Positions 32,882-40,570 of a DNA stretch of 40,570 nucleotides are shown piece by piece. Source of the DNA: Anammoximicrobium sp032229885 (GTDB taxonomy: Bacteria > Planctomycetota > Planctomycetia > Pirellulales > Pirellulaceae); NCBI GenBank assembly GCA_032229885.1, contig JAVYAJ010000244.1, forward strand, positions 1 through 40,570, read 5' to 3'. Numbering within the stretch: position 1 is the stretch's first letter; the number at the start of each line of letters is the position of its first letter. The notes below the pieces were generated by a model. It worked only from the letters and a program-made list of their open reading frames with translations. It made no database searches and was not told the DNA's origin. The translations under genes were made by a program, and so were the position numbers.

Positions 32882-33101
32882 TACACGTCCTCCGTTTAAC
32901 AAGGTTTCGGCGAGTTCCTTCTCGGTGGCCTCGAGGTTGCCCCGAGCCGACGAGCTTGACTCGCCAACTGCTGACTGCCACGCGCTCGTTGCCGAGGTGC
33001 CTGAGTCGATCTTCATCCCGAATGAAGCGAGCCCAAACACGAGTGGCACATGATCTCCACAGAATGCTAGCTAATGTTGTACGCATCCGGGGAATTTATG
33101 C

Positions 33102-33120
33102 AACATGTTTTCGACATGTT
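33102..33120. promoter_or_regulatory. AACATGT inverted repeat upstream of the histone-like gene
   Basis: AACATGT (33102-33108), TTTCG and ACATGTT (33114-33120) form a 7-bp inverted repeat in an AT-rich island. On the minus strand a possible promoter (TTGCAT, 16 bp, TACAAC) begins just after it. It may be an operator for the histone-like gene or a weak terminator for the SGNH gene. Confidence 0.3.
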
Positions 33121-33164
33121 TTCCACAAAAATTCGGAAGATTTCTCGCCCGCTTCAGCGCACCG

Positions 33165-33986
33165 TCAGAACAGCGAGACGAGCGTGCCGCTGCGCAGCGC
33201 GCAGGACGGTTGCGCGCGACGTTGTTCGATGCCGAACAGGCTGCGCACCAAGGGGCGTTGGGCGCGCAAACGCAACCAGCGCCGCCACGACCCGCGAGCC
33301 CGCTGGGCGGACGGATGACCGGTCCAACTCGCGAGGATCTCGTGCCATGCCTGCGACCAATCGGCGCGCCGGATATGGATCGGATCGAGCCCGTACCACG
33401 CGCGCGGCTGGACGCACAACGTCGCGCCGTGCCGCCGCGCCAGCTCGCGCAGGCATTCATTCAGCTCGTCGACCCGCGCCATCGCGTCGTCGAACGTCAC
33501 CTGCGAGCCGGGAAACAGGAGCCTTTGCCACAACCCATACTGGCGGGGCGTGATCAGGGCGATCCGCTGCATCGGCAACTCGGTGATCACGACCATCTGG
33601 CAGACATCGCCCAGCCGGGCCAGACATTGATCGACCCAAGCGGCGATCCGCGCGACGCTGGCGCCGTACAGGATATCGTTGCCGACGTCCGTCACCAGGG
33701 CCGCGGTGGGCAGCGCCGGTCGGCGCGCCAGCTCGTCCCACAGCCCGCACTCGAGAATGCCCGGCAGCGACCGGCCCAGCAGACGGCTGGCGGCGCCATA
33801 CGAGCGGCCGTGACCGCAGGCGATCAAGGCGTCCAGCGGCTGGCCCCAAACCAGTTCGGCCGTCTCGAGGATCGTCGAGATCCCGCGGGCGACATTGCTT
33901 GCGCCCAACAGGACCACGCGTCCGGCGAGGAGCGGTCGCAATCGTGATTCGTCCATGTCCGCGTCCATCGGTCCAGCTCGGGCCAT
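33165..33986 (-). CDS. SGNH/GDSL-like hydrolase
   Basis: The 273-aa protein has the block pattern of SGNH hydrolases. VVLLGASNVARG holds the presumed nucleophile serine in a GAS form of the GDS block, CGHGRSYG supplies the glycine block, DVGNDILYG the asparagine block, and YGLDPIHIR the C-terminal Asp-His pair. These enzymes are esterases or lipases; the substrate is unknown. No signal peptide is seen, so it is probably cytosolic. Its ATG (33986) overlaps the stop of the upstream site-2-protease gene as TGATG, so translation is coupled. The frame is open far upstream (to 34439), but that is the protease gene's shadow. The C-terminal 60 residues are Arg-rich. Confidence 0.8.
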   Translation of the reverse strand: MARAGPMDADMDESRLRPLLAGRVVLLGASNVARGISTILETAELVWGQPLDALIACGHGRSYGAASRLLGRSLPGILECGLWDELARRPALPTAALVTDVGNDILYGASVARIAAWVDQCLARLGDVCQMVVITELPMQRIALITPRQYGLWQRLLFPGSQVTFDDAMARVDELNECLRELARRHGATLCVQPRAWYGLDPIHIRRADWSQAWHEILASWTGHPSAQRARGSWRRWLRLRAQRPLVRSLFGIEQRRAQPSCALRSGTLVSLF

Positions 33987-34741
33987 CACCAGCTTTGTCC
34001 CCGCATGTTCCGCAGCGCCATGAAATTGGAAAAGGCGAGCATTCCGAACAGAATCCCCAGAAATCGATCGTGGAGGGCCAGCAGGCCGAATGCCGCAATC
34101 GCGCCGCCCACCGCGACGGACAGCGTCAGCGCACGGACCATTCCCTGCCAGGGGTCGTGGGCGCACAGCAGTTCGCGAGCGATTTGACCGCCGTCCAGCG
34201 GCAGAACTGGCAGCAGATTGAGCAATCCCCAGAAGATGTTCACCCACAGCAGGCCCGAAGCAGCCTCGCGCCACGGATCCGTGGCCGTGTCGGGCAACAC
34301 GGCGAACCGGATAGGCGGGAAGCCTTGCTCGAGAACGATGTGCACTGCGCCTCCGGCGACGAAAACCAATGCGGCGACCAAGGCCGCCAGAAGAAAGCCG
34401 GCGCCCGGACCCGCCGCGGAAATCAGGATCTGCTCCCATGTTCCGCGCGATCGTCGCCCGCCGCCCCAGGCGGACGATTCGGGAATGGCCAGGCCGCCCA
34501 TCAGGTACAACACGATCCGCGCATCCTGGCCAAAATGGCGCATCGCAAAGGCGTGCCCGAGTTCATGGACGAGGATCGAGGTGAACACGACGCCCGCCCA
34601 GATCAGCAACCCCAACGGGTCTCCGTCCCGCGCGCCCAGCAACAGTGTCATCAGCCAGAAGAACGGATGGACGCGGACGTGAAACCCGGCGACTCGAAAG
34701 TTCAGGTCGAATTGTGTCCGGGGTGGTTCAGCAATAAGCAC
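33986..34741 (-). CDS. Site-2 protease family membrane metalloprotease (M50)
   Basis: The 251-aa multi-pass membrane protein has the zinc motif HELGH in TSILVHELGHAFAM (about residues 55-68). The second M50 motif is NLLPVLPLDGG (about 177-187), whose aspartate is the third zinc ligand. Four to six hydrophobic segments surround them. It belongs to the rhomboid-unrelated S2P clan that cuts substrates within the membrane, often in signalling. It lacks PDZ or CBS domains, as in short bacterial forms. The next gene (SGNH hydrolase) overlaps its stop codon by one base, so both are probably made together. The substrate is unknown. Confidence 0.88.
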   Translation of the reverse strand: MLIAEPPRTQFDLNFRVAGFHVRVHPFFWLMTLLLGARDGDPLGLLIWAGVVFTSILVHELGHAFAMRHFGQDARIVLYLMGGLAIPESSAWGGGRRSRGTWEQILISAAGPGAGFLLAALVAALVFVAGGAVHIVLEQGFPPIRFAVLPDTATDPWREAASGLLWVNIFWGLLNLLPVLPLDGGQIARELLCAHDPWQGMVRALTLSVAVGGAIAAFGLLALHDRFLGILFGMLAFSNFMALRNMRGQSW

Positions 34742-35396
34742 GCTGGAGTTCCTTGATAGCGAGAAGCCGTGACTCGGTCGTCGGGAGATTCGTCGGGAGA
34801 TGGCTTAGAATTTCAGGCCCGCCGCGGCCCGCGCCATGCGCCCGCGTCGGAACCGCGCATCGCTCGGATGAAGGAAACGGATCGATGCGAGGTCTCGACC
34901 CGTGTGGTCGGCGTGATCCGTGGTCTCGTTCGGCACGTTTGGACCCTTGTCTGATGGCTGGCCGCAGCCCGCGTCAAAGTCTCACGGTATCCGCGCTAGG
35001 TCGCGTGCGCGCATCTCGTACACACGAGGGACGCATCGAGCTGGAGGCGGCTCCGCGGCTGGGTTGAGAGATTTGTTGAAGTTTTTGTTCTCGTCTGCCG
35101 ATTCCAGGGATCGACCGGACTTGGGGAACGCGTTCGCAAAGACCAGGCCGAGCCGGGCAGCGCGCGCGGCAGTCGCTCGGCGCGGATGGCAAGGTGGCGA
35201 ACGCGCGGTCGCGGTCGAGGCTTGCGGGGCAAAGTTCGTGGTTCGCGATTCGCTCTGGTTCCTCCGCCCGGAACGACTGTGGGGAAGACGGGGCAGATCG
35301 TCGTTCGTAGCCGATTCGCAAGCCACAAGGAAGTTCCTGCCGGTGCGACGTGCGCTGCGGACGCGCGCGTCCGGAAATTCGACTGTCGTGCGTGGG
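34742..35396. other. Long intergenic region without recognised gene
   Basis: About 650 bp of GC-rich DNA separate the protease gene and the small gene at 35456. Open frames on both strands are Arg/Ser-rich and not protein-like. I see a tandem CGTCGGGAGAT pair near 34779-34800 and an AT-richer island near 35065-35105 that might hold a promoter, but no convincing element. Confidence 0.4.
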
Positions 35397-35425
35397 CGCG
35401 TCGCGAGCGACGCGACCCCATTTTT
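35397..35425 (+). terminator. Hairpin plus T5 just upstream of a small gene
   Basis: CGCGTCGC (35397-35404), GA and GCGACGCG (35407-35414) form a strong GC stem, followed after ACCCCA by TTTTT. It looks like an intrinsic terminator, but it lies about 30 bp before the start of the next gene on the same strand, so it could act as an attenuator or close an unseen upstream transcript. Confidence 0.4.
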
Positions 35426-35455
35426 GCGGCCCGGGGGCCGCACGAGGAAGGAATG

Positions 35456-35686
35456 ATGGCTTATACGTTGGAAATCGTCGATTGGCGTGACGGACAAGGA
35501 ACCAGCTATCCGCGGTACTTTCGCCATCAAGATTCCTGGAAACGGGTCGGCGCGAGTCGGACATGGACCTCGAGGCGCGACGCCGAGATCGCCGCCGAGC
35601 GAGCCTGGATCGAACCCGATTGCAACGGCGTCGCCCCCGTGTGCGTCGTTACCGAGTGCGTCCTAGCGGGGCGCACCCTCACGTAG
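35456..35686 (+). CDS. Small protein of unknown function (76 aa)
   Basis: The 76-residue product begins MAYTLEIVDWRDGQG and continues with YPRYFRHQDSWKRVG, WTSRRDAEIAAERAW and a final CVVTECVLAG. The mix of tryptophan, tyrosine and charged residues is protein-like, unlike the Arg-rich frames around it. AGGAAGG lies immediately upstream; ATG 35456 gives a better spacing than ATG 35453. I do not recognise a family. The frame extends upstream to 35186, but that part is not protein-like. The gene is convergent with the prepilin peptidase gene, and the two frames overlap by eight bases at their ends. Confidence 0.6.
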   Translation: MAYTLEIVDWRDGQGTSYPRYFRHQDSWKRVGASRTWTSRRDAEIAAERAWIEPDCNGVAPVCVVTECVLAGRTLT

Positions 35687-37106
35687 CGCCGACCAACCGC
35701 TCCAGAACGCTGGCTTGCCATGTCAACACGAACACCATTGTGATCGCCGCGGCGAAAATGGGCAAGTCAGCCGCGCGACCTGGCCACAAGGACCATCCGT
35801 CCAGCACTCGCCACAGGCAGAGATGGATCAACGTGCCCAGGCACGTGTAAGCGAGCACGGACGCCGGGCGTATCCGCGACGACAATCCCAAGGTCAACGC
35901 GCCCGCCAGACGCGCGATCGCGGCCAGCATCGCGACTGAAACCGCAGCGGGCCAGCCGAGGCACAGTCCCACCAGGCCGAACCCCGGCAGGGCATCCCAC
36001 CGTTGGTTCGCCGCCGTCGTCGGCTCGAACCCTGTCTCCGTCGTGGCGGCCTCCGTCACCGCAGCCTCCGTCACCGCAGACTCGGCTCGCGTAGACTCCG
36101 TCGGTTCCTCCTCCGCCGGTGCAGAGTCGGTCGACGCCATGTCAGCCGGCGCTAACCCGGTCCGTGCCACCGCGACCGCGGATTCCGCTCGCTCGGTCGC
36201 TGAAACCCGCGCAGTGCATTTGCCGGACCGGCCGTGGCTGCCCAGACTGCCCGCGGTCGCCATCACTGCGCCGAGCGCCAAGCCACCGAGCATCCCCAGA
36301 CCGCCGCACGCGCCCCAGCCGCGGAGCATCGCCCAGAGCCCCTCGCGGCTGTCACGCGCCAGCGATGGGTCGAGCCAACCCGCGGGCCAGGCGACCGCGC
36401 CCGACAGGGGCGCCAAGACGAGCATCGCCCATCCGGCGCCGAAGGCCCACGCGGTGTACCGGACCGGCACGGCGTTGCCATCGTATCGGATGAGCGCCCA
36501 GCTTAGCAGCACGCAGACCAGGCCGCTGTGCAAGATGCACGCGCCGATCAAATCCCAACGGGGGCGGCCGACCAGCCAGCCGACGTCCAGTTGCGCGCTC
36601 GACCGCAGGCCCACCTCTGGCAGGTTCGCGCCCGCGAGCAGGATTTCCAGCGTCGCCAGAACCAGGATCGCGGCGCCCACGGCAAACTCGACCACCGGAT
36701 ATCGCGCCGAGATGGGCAGGTGACAACAGCGGCAACGGCCTCGAAGCTTGAGCCAGCCAAATACGGGAACGTTGTCCCAAGCCCGGATCTTCACGCAACA
36801 GCGGGGACAGAAGGACGAGCCCAGCAGCGACAACCCGCGCGGGAGGCGGTAGATGACGACATTCAGGAAACTGCCGATGCACGAACCGAACACAAACAGC
36901 CAGGCCAGGATGAAGAACTCGAACAACCGGATCGGAACCTGTTCGGCCAACCGGGCGAGAACCGGGTGAGGCGCGGCAACCAATGGCCGAGGTCGAGCTC
37001 CGCTGGCCGCCGCCAACGGCCACAGGACCGCGTAGCCCAGCAGCAGGCCGGCGACGGTCAGAATCGCGAGCGTGAACGGCCAATTGGATCGTCGGCGGCG
37101 GGACAT
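35679..37106 (-). CDS. Prepilin peptidase (A24 type) with long insert
   Basis: The 475-aa membrane protein has the N-terminal methylase-like half of prepilin peptidases: GSCIGSFLNVVIYRLPRG, paired cysteines CPRCC and CRCC, and ARYPVVEF. Several membrane helices follow. The first aspartate motif is probably IRYDGNAVP. In the second, where family members have a GxGD-type aspartate before the final helices, this protein reads LPGFGLVGLCLGWPAA with no aspartate. Between the two motifs is an Ala/Glu/Thr/Ser-rich insert of about 60 residues containing VTEAAVTEAATTE repeats. The ATG at 37106 gives MSRRRRSNWPF before the first helix. It may process pilin-like proteins, possibly including DUF1559 proteins, but the lost aspartate puts catalysis in doubt. 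Confidence 0.8.
   Translation of the reverse strand: MSRRRRSNWPFTLAILTVAGLLLGYAVLWPLAAASGARPRPLVAAPHPVLARLAEQVPIRLFEFFILAWLFVFGSCIGSFLNVVIYRLPRGLSLLGSSFCPRCCVKIRAWDNVPVFGWLKLRGRCRCCHLPISARYPVVEFAVGAAILVLATLEILLAGANLPEVGLRSSAQLDVGWLVGRPRWDLIGACILHSGLVCVLLSWALIRYDGNAVPVRYTAWAFGAGWAMLVLAPLSGAVAWPAGWLDPSLARDSREGLWAMLRGWGACGGLGMLGGLALGAVMATAGSLGSHGRSGKCTARVSATERAESAVAVARTGLAPADMASTDSAPAEEEPTESTRAESAVTEAAVTEAATTETGFEPTTAANQRWDALPGFGLVGLCLGWPAAVSVAMLAAIARLAGALTLGLSSRIRPASVLAYTCLGTLIHLCLWRVLDGWSLWPGRAADLPIFAAAITMVFVLTWQASVLERLVGAT
36045..36080. repeat. 15-bp tandem repeat inside the prepilin peptidase gene
   Basis: GCCTCCGTCACCGCA occurs twice in direct succession, with further partial copies, and encodes VTEAAVTEA in the insert. 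The length divisible by three keeps the frame. It is a likely site of length variation between strains. Confidence 0.6.
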
Positions 37107-37157
37107 GGGCGTATTCTCCGCCCGCGAGGCCCAGTCGGCAAGGTGACGCCCAGACAC

Positions 37158-37622
37158 GGCTTAATCTCGATCATCGTGAAGTTCGTCAACCGCGTCTTCG
37201 AGCGCGCACGACCACGACAGGGCGTGGCCCTTCGGAGCCCGGGCGATCGTCGTACAGGGACGGGCTGGCGCCGCGCCGTGGCCTCCGTGCGCGGGTTCGC
37301 GACCGGACGATCACTGTCGGCGGATCGTGTTGGCGAACACGGAGCGATCGACGCCCAGCGGGGCTCACGAGGAAATCTCGACCGCGGGGAGCTATTTCCG
37401 ACGCTGCCGATCCGTTAAAATAACGCGGTTGGCAGCGCGACCCGGTAGGCGCGCGCCTTGCGCTGCACGTGCGGGCAGGCTTGACCTTGGGAGTGCGGCC
37501 GCCTCTGTCTTCAAACGCTGCCGCGCAGCGCCGGTCTCGCCAACAAAGCTCGTCCGCGCGCGTCGACCGCGGGCAGCCGCTCGTGCCACGTTTTCATTCC
37601 AACGACAATCGAGAGAGCGACG
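37158..37622. other. Intergenic region upstream of floA
   Basis: About 465 bp between divergent genes. TAAAAT near 37418-37423 is a possible -10 for floA but lacks a good -35. No gene or RNA was recognised. Confidence 0.35.
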
Positions 37623-38618
37623 ATGTTCAACAACCTGCTTCCCATCCTGGCCGCGGGCGACGTGACCTGGCTGGTCGTGACCGGCATCTCGTTGATCGCT
37701 GCGCTGTTCTTCTTTACGGTGTTGATGGTCGCCGCCGCCTACGGCAAGCTCTGGTTTCAGGCGTTCATGTCTCGGGCCGATGTGAGCATCTTCAGCCTGA
37801 TCGGAATGGGATTTCGCCAAGTCAAGGCTACGATGATCGTTACGGCCAAGATCATGTGCACCCAGGCCGGACTGCCGACCGACCGGCGCAGCGGGATCAG
37901 CACGTCGCGGCTCGAAGCCCATTTTCTGGCCGGGGGCGACGTCATGAAAGTGGTGTACGCCATCATCGCCGCGCATCGCGCGGACATCGATCTGGACTTC
38001 GATCGGGCCGCGGCGATCGATCTGGCCGGTCGCGACGTGCTCGATGCGGTGCGGACCAGTGTCTATCCCAAAGTGATCGACTGCCCCGAGGTCAAACCCG
38101 GCGGCAAGACGACGCTCAGCGCGATCGCCAAGAACGGCGTGGAACTTCGCGTTCGCGCCCGCGTGACCGTGCGAACAAACCTGGAACAACTGATCGGCGG
38201 CGCCACCGAAGACACGGTCATTGCGCGCGTCGGCGAAGGCATCATCACCGCGATCGGCTCGGCGGAATCGCACAAGGAAGTGCTCGCCAACCCGGACCGC
38301 ATCAGCAAAGCCGTGCTGGCCCGCGGCCTCGATTCGCAGACTGCGTTCGAGATCGTCTCCATCGACATCGCCGACATCGACGTCGGAGAGAACATCGGCG
38401 CGCGACTCCAGGCCGACCAGGCCGAGGCGGACATGCGCAAGCGACGCGCCGAGGCCGAGCGACACCGCGCCGAAGCCGTGGCCACCGAACAGGAGAATCT
38501 GGCCAAAGTCAGCGAAAACCGCGCACGCCTGGTCATGGCCGAGGCAGAGGTTCCGCTTGCCATCGCCGACGCTTTTCGGGCCGGCAACTTCTACGGACAG
38601 GCGACTACTGCGACGTGA
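37623..38618 (+). CDS. floA: Flotillin-like protein FloA
   Basis: The 331-aa protein matches FloA (SigW-induced YqfA family), a scaffold of membrane microdomains. One N-terminal hydrophobic segment (about residues 16-40, containing LVVTGISLIAALFFFTVLMV) anchors it. The SPFH-like domain follows, with SRADVSIFSLIGMGFRQV and ISTSRLEAHFLAGGDV. The C-terminal part carries Ala/Glu/Arg-rich coiled-coil heptads (QADQAEADMRKRRAEAERHR). Length equals that of other FloA proteins. The ATG at 37623 is preceded by GAGAGCGACG, a weak ribosome site. The usual NfeD-type partner gene is not adjacent in this window. Confidence 0.93.
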   Translation: MFNNLLPILAAGDVTWLVVTGISLIAALFFFTVLMVAAAYGKLWFQAFMSRADVSIFSLIGMGFRQVKATMIVTAKIMCTQAGLPTDRRSGISTSRLEAHFLAGGDVMKVVYAIIAAHRADIDLDFDRAAAIDLAGRDVLDAVRTSVYPKVIDCPEVKPGGKTTLSAIAKNGVELRVRARVTVRTNLEQLIGGATEDTVIARVGEGIITAIGSAESHKEVLANPDRISKAVLARGLDSQTAFEIVSIDIADIDVGENIGARLQADQAEADMRKRRAEAERHRAEAVATEQENLAKVSENRARLVMAEAEVPLAIADAFRAGNFYGQATTAT

Positions 38619-38969
38619 ATGTAGGACATCCGAGCCGAGCAAATTGCCGGAAGGCGCCGCGCGCACCGCGCGTTCGATCGCTTGCGGACGGTCGGGCGCT
38701 CGCGGACGACCGATCGCTCGGCCCGGCCGATCCTCGTCGTTCGAGAAACGACTTGGCGCCGTCCGCCGTCCGCCGATCGACGCCCGGCGCGGCTCGGACC
38801 GACGCCCCGTAGGGCGGATTTCGAGCCGCCTTGACGGGGCGGTCGTTGACGGGCGAGCGTTCATTTCCACCCGCACACAGGATATGTTGTTCAGCCGATT
38901 CCCCGCTCTCCGAGACAAATACGGCTTTCACACGACACGGACCGAGTCTCTATTCCGAGGACAGACGTC
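38619..38969. other. Intergenic region downstream of floA
   Basis: About 350 bp of GC-rich sequence with no recognised gene, terminator or RNA. Confidence 0.35.
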
Positions 38970-40472
38970 TTGACGACGGTAGAAACAGGTTCCGAAGACT
39001 TGCTTCATCATCCGCTGTGGCGGCCGGAAGATCTGGGGCGGCCGTTGCCGCACTCGGTCCACGCCGTCTCGGTCTGCCTGCCGCGATGGGCGGACGTGGT
39101 CGGTTACGAAGAGGCGGATCCGCAGATTCTTGCGCGGCTGCAGGCCGGATATCCGCGGTTCTTCGTCAATCCGCTGACGACGCGCTTGTTTGAAGCGTGT
39201 CGCCGCCGATTCGCGCGGGGCGACGAACTGTGCCACGTGTACCCCTCGCTGGCTGCGGCGGAACGCAGCCTCGGCTCGATCCAACTCTGGAGCGGCCAAC
39301 AGGGACGGGTCGACGCGTGGACCGATGGCGGCCCCTTTGTGGTCACGTTTCCCAAGTCGGCGGACGAAGCCGCCCGCAAGCACTGGCGTCACAGCGGAGA
39401 CGGCATCTCGTCGCGCTGCGCGGCCGCCCTGTACGAGGGTCGGTCACCGCCCGACCCCACCGCCGCCAAACAACTCGTTCGTCGCCGGATCGCCCAATGG
39501 ACCCGCGCCGAGGCCGACGACGTGTATCTGTTCGGGTCGGGGATGAGCGCCGTTTACGCCGTCCATCGCGTCGTCACTCGGCTCTGGCCGAATCGGCCGA
39601 CCGTCCAGTTCGGGTTTCCCTACGTGGACACGCTGAAGATCCAACAGGACATGGGGCCCGGCGCGCACTTTCTGCCCCACGGCGACGTGGCCGAGCTGCA
39701 GCGTCTGTTGGACACGGAACCGGTGTGCGCCATCTTCTGCGAGTTCCCTTCGAACCCGCTGCTGAGCAGCCCGAACCTCGGCGCATTGGCCGGACTAGCG
39801 CGGCAGCGCCGGATACCGCTGATCGTCGACGAGACGTTGGGCACCTATGTCAATACCGACGTCATGGACGTGGCGGACGTGGCGCTCACGAGCCTGACGA
39901 AGTACGTCGTGGGCGCCGGGGACGTCATGGCCGGCGCGGCGATCGTGAATCCTCGCAGCTTGCTCGCGGACCGTTTGCGCCAGGCGATGGACGCGGCCTA
40001 CGAGGACGCGCTATGGGCTGACGACGCCGTGTTGCTGGCCCAGTACAGCGCGGATTTTCCCGCGCGCGTCGCGCGAATCAATCGTACGGCCGAGCAGGTC
40101 TGCGACTTCTGCCGCGCACATCCGGCGGTCGCGGACGTGTATTACCCCAAGTTCCGTACGCCCGAAAACTACCGTGCGTTTCAGCGCCCCGACGGCGGTT
40201 ATGGCGGGCTGTTTTCGCTGCTGCTGAAGGATTCGCGGCGCACGGCCGCCCCGTTCTACGATGCGCTTCGACTGTGCAAAGGCCCTAATCTGGGCTGCAA
40301 CTTCAGCCTCTGCTGTCCGTTCACCCTGCTGGCCCACTATCAGGAGCTCGACTTTGTCGAACGCTGTGGCGTCGATCGCGACCTGATTCGGATCTCGATC
40401 GGTTTGGAAGAGCCGGACGACCTGATCGATCGGCTGGAAGCGGCGCTGCGGATCGCGCTTCGCCACGCCTAA
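38970..40472 (+). CDS. Cystathionine gamma-synthase-like PLP enzyme, fungal-type
   Basis: The 500-aa protein is a trans-sulfuration PLP enzyme. The C-terminal ~350 residues hold the Cys/Met-metabolism fold: LFGSGMSAVYA, CEFPSNPLL, LIVDETLGTY, the PLP lysine in SLTKYVVGAGDVMAG (about residue 311) and IRISIGLEEPDDLIDRL. The N-terminal ~150 residues, with HAVSVCLPRWADVVGYEE, GYPRFFVNPL and a CHVYPSLAAAE segment, resemble the extra N-terminal part of fungal cystathionine gamma-synthases (STR2 type), from memory. It should make cystathionine from an activated homoserine and cysteine, in methionine synthesis. The start is a TTG (38970) with GAGG about 10 bp upstream; no better ATG is seen. It is monocistronic, with a repeat arm right after its stop. 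Confidence 0.82.
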   Translation: MTTVETGSEDLLHHPLWRPEDLGRPLPHSVHAVSVCLPRWADVVGYEEADPQILARLQAGYPRFFVNPLTTRLFEACRRRFARGDELCHVYPSLAAAERSLGSIQLWSGQQGRVDAWTDGGPFVVTFPKSADEAARKHWRHSGDGISSRCAAALYEGRSPPDPTAAKQLVRRRIAQWTRAEADDVYLFGSGMSAVYAVHRVVTRLWPNRPTVQFGFPYVDTLKIQQDMGPGAHFLPHGDVAELQRLLDTEPVCAIFCEFPSNPLLSSPNLGALAGLARQRRIPLIVDETLGTYVNTDVMDVADVALTSLTKYVVGAGDVMAGAAIVNPRSLLADRLRQAMDAAYEDALWADDAVLLAQYSADFPARVARINRTAEQVCDFCRAHPAVADVYYPKFRTPENYRAFQRPDGGYGGLFSLLLKDSRRTAAPFYDALRLCKGPNLGCNFSLCCPFTLLAHYQELDFVERCGVDRDLIRISIGLEEPDDLIDRLEAALRIALRHA

Positions 40473-40570
40473 CGCGGGCCAGTGCCCGCAACCCAAGAAT
40501 CTGTTTGGCCGAAGACCTCCGATCACCGTAGCCTGGGGCAACGCCCCAGGGCTGGCGCCGCGTGCGTGCC
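40473..40570 (-). repeat. Right arm of ~98-bp inverted repeat
   Basis: This is the reverse complement of 173-270 with about six differences, including CCTGGGGC-AAC-GCCCCAGG and TTTGGCCGAAGACC. It starts directly at the stop codon of the PLP-enzyme gene and runs to the window end, so it may continue beyond. Confidence 0.8.

Noticed and set aside
34974..35564. Minus-strand frames in the 650-bp gap
   Set aside because: Arg/Ser-rich, three overlapping frames are all open because of high GC, and no start signal is seen.
173..40570. Composite transposon or 40-kb mobile island bounded by inverted repeats
   Set aside because: The arms enclose core replication genes, no transposase is present, and an internal partial copy points to a dispersed repeat family.

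Overview
The window is GC-rich bacterial chromosome, most likely from a planctomycete of the Pirellulales type. This rests on a DUF1559 protein with the planctomycete prepilin-like N-terminus, a Lys/Ala/Pro-rich histone-H1-like peptide, large intergenic gaps with palindromic repeats, weak operon structure and a short DnaA. No rRNA, tRNA, CRISPR array or intact insertion sequence was recognised.

Layout. 1-4331: a palindromic repeat cluster, an HpcH/HpaI aldolase, a DUF1559 protein and a CBM9/DOMON-like protein. 4332-11785: a cysteine desulfurase, then a replication-origin block (dnaA, a 567-bp putative oriC, dnaN, a DciA-like DUF721 gene, gyrB), all on +. 11906-24833: a defence operon on the minus strand. 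In transcription order it holds a MerR-like regulator broken by a TAG, a DUF499 ATPase, a short PglZ-like phosphatase, a block of GC-rich repeats, a DUF559 nuclease, a 1224-aa DUF1156 DNA methyltransferase with zinc ribbons, a small gene broken by a TGA, an unrecognised 167-aa protein and an SNF2/RapA-type helicase. 25284-32467: a SWIM-SNF2 helicase, a secreted cyclophilin, an RsmD-like methyltransferase, a URO-D/MtaA-like methyltransferase and a zinc-ribbon membrane protein. 32756-40472: a histone-like peptide, a coupled SGNH-hydrolase/site-2-protease pair, a small conserved-looking protein, a prepilin peptidase with an unusual insert, a FloA flotillin and a cystathionine gamma-synthase-like enzyme with a fungal-type N-terminus. 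The window ends in an inverted copy of the repeat found at its start.

How the genes fit together. The replication block carries initiator, clamp, helicase-loader-like protein and gyrase beside the presumed origin. The defence operon combines an ATPase, a PglZ-type phosphatase, a DNA methyltransferase and a helicase. That logic resembles BREX and the helicase-methylase-ATPase (Hma) systems, but with a stripped-down PglZ. A MerR-type promoter (16-bp palindrome inside a 19-bp spacer) lies at its head. In-frame stops in the regulator and in one small gene suggest that the island is decaying or deregulated, although all the large enzymes are intact. DUF1559 and the prepilin peptidase belong to the same pilin-like export theme but are far apart.
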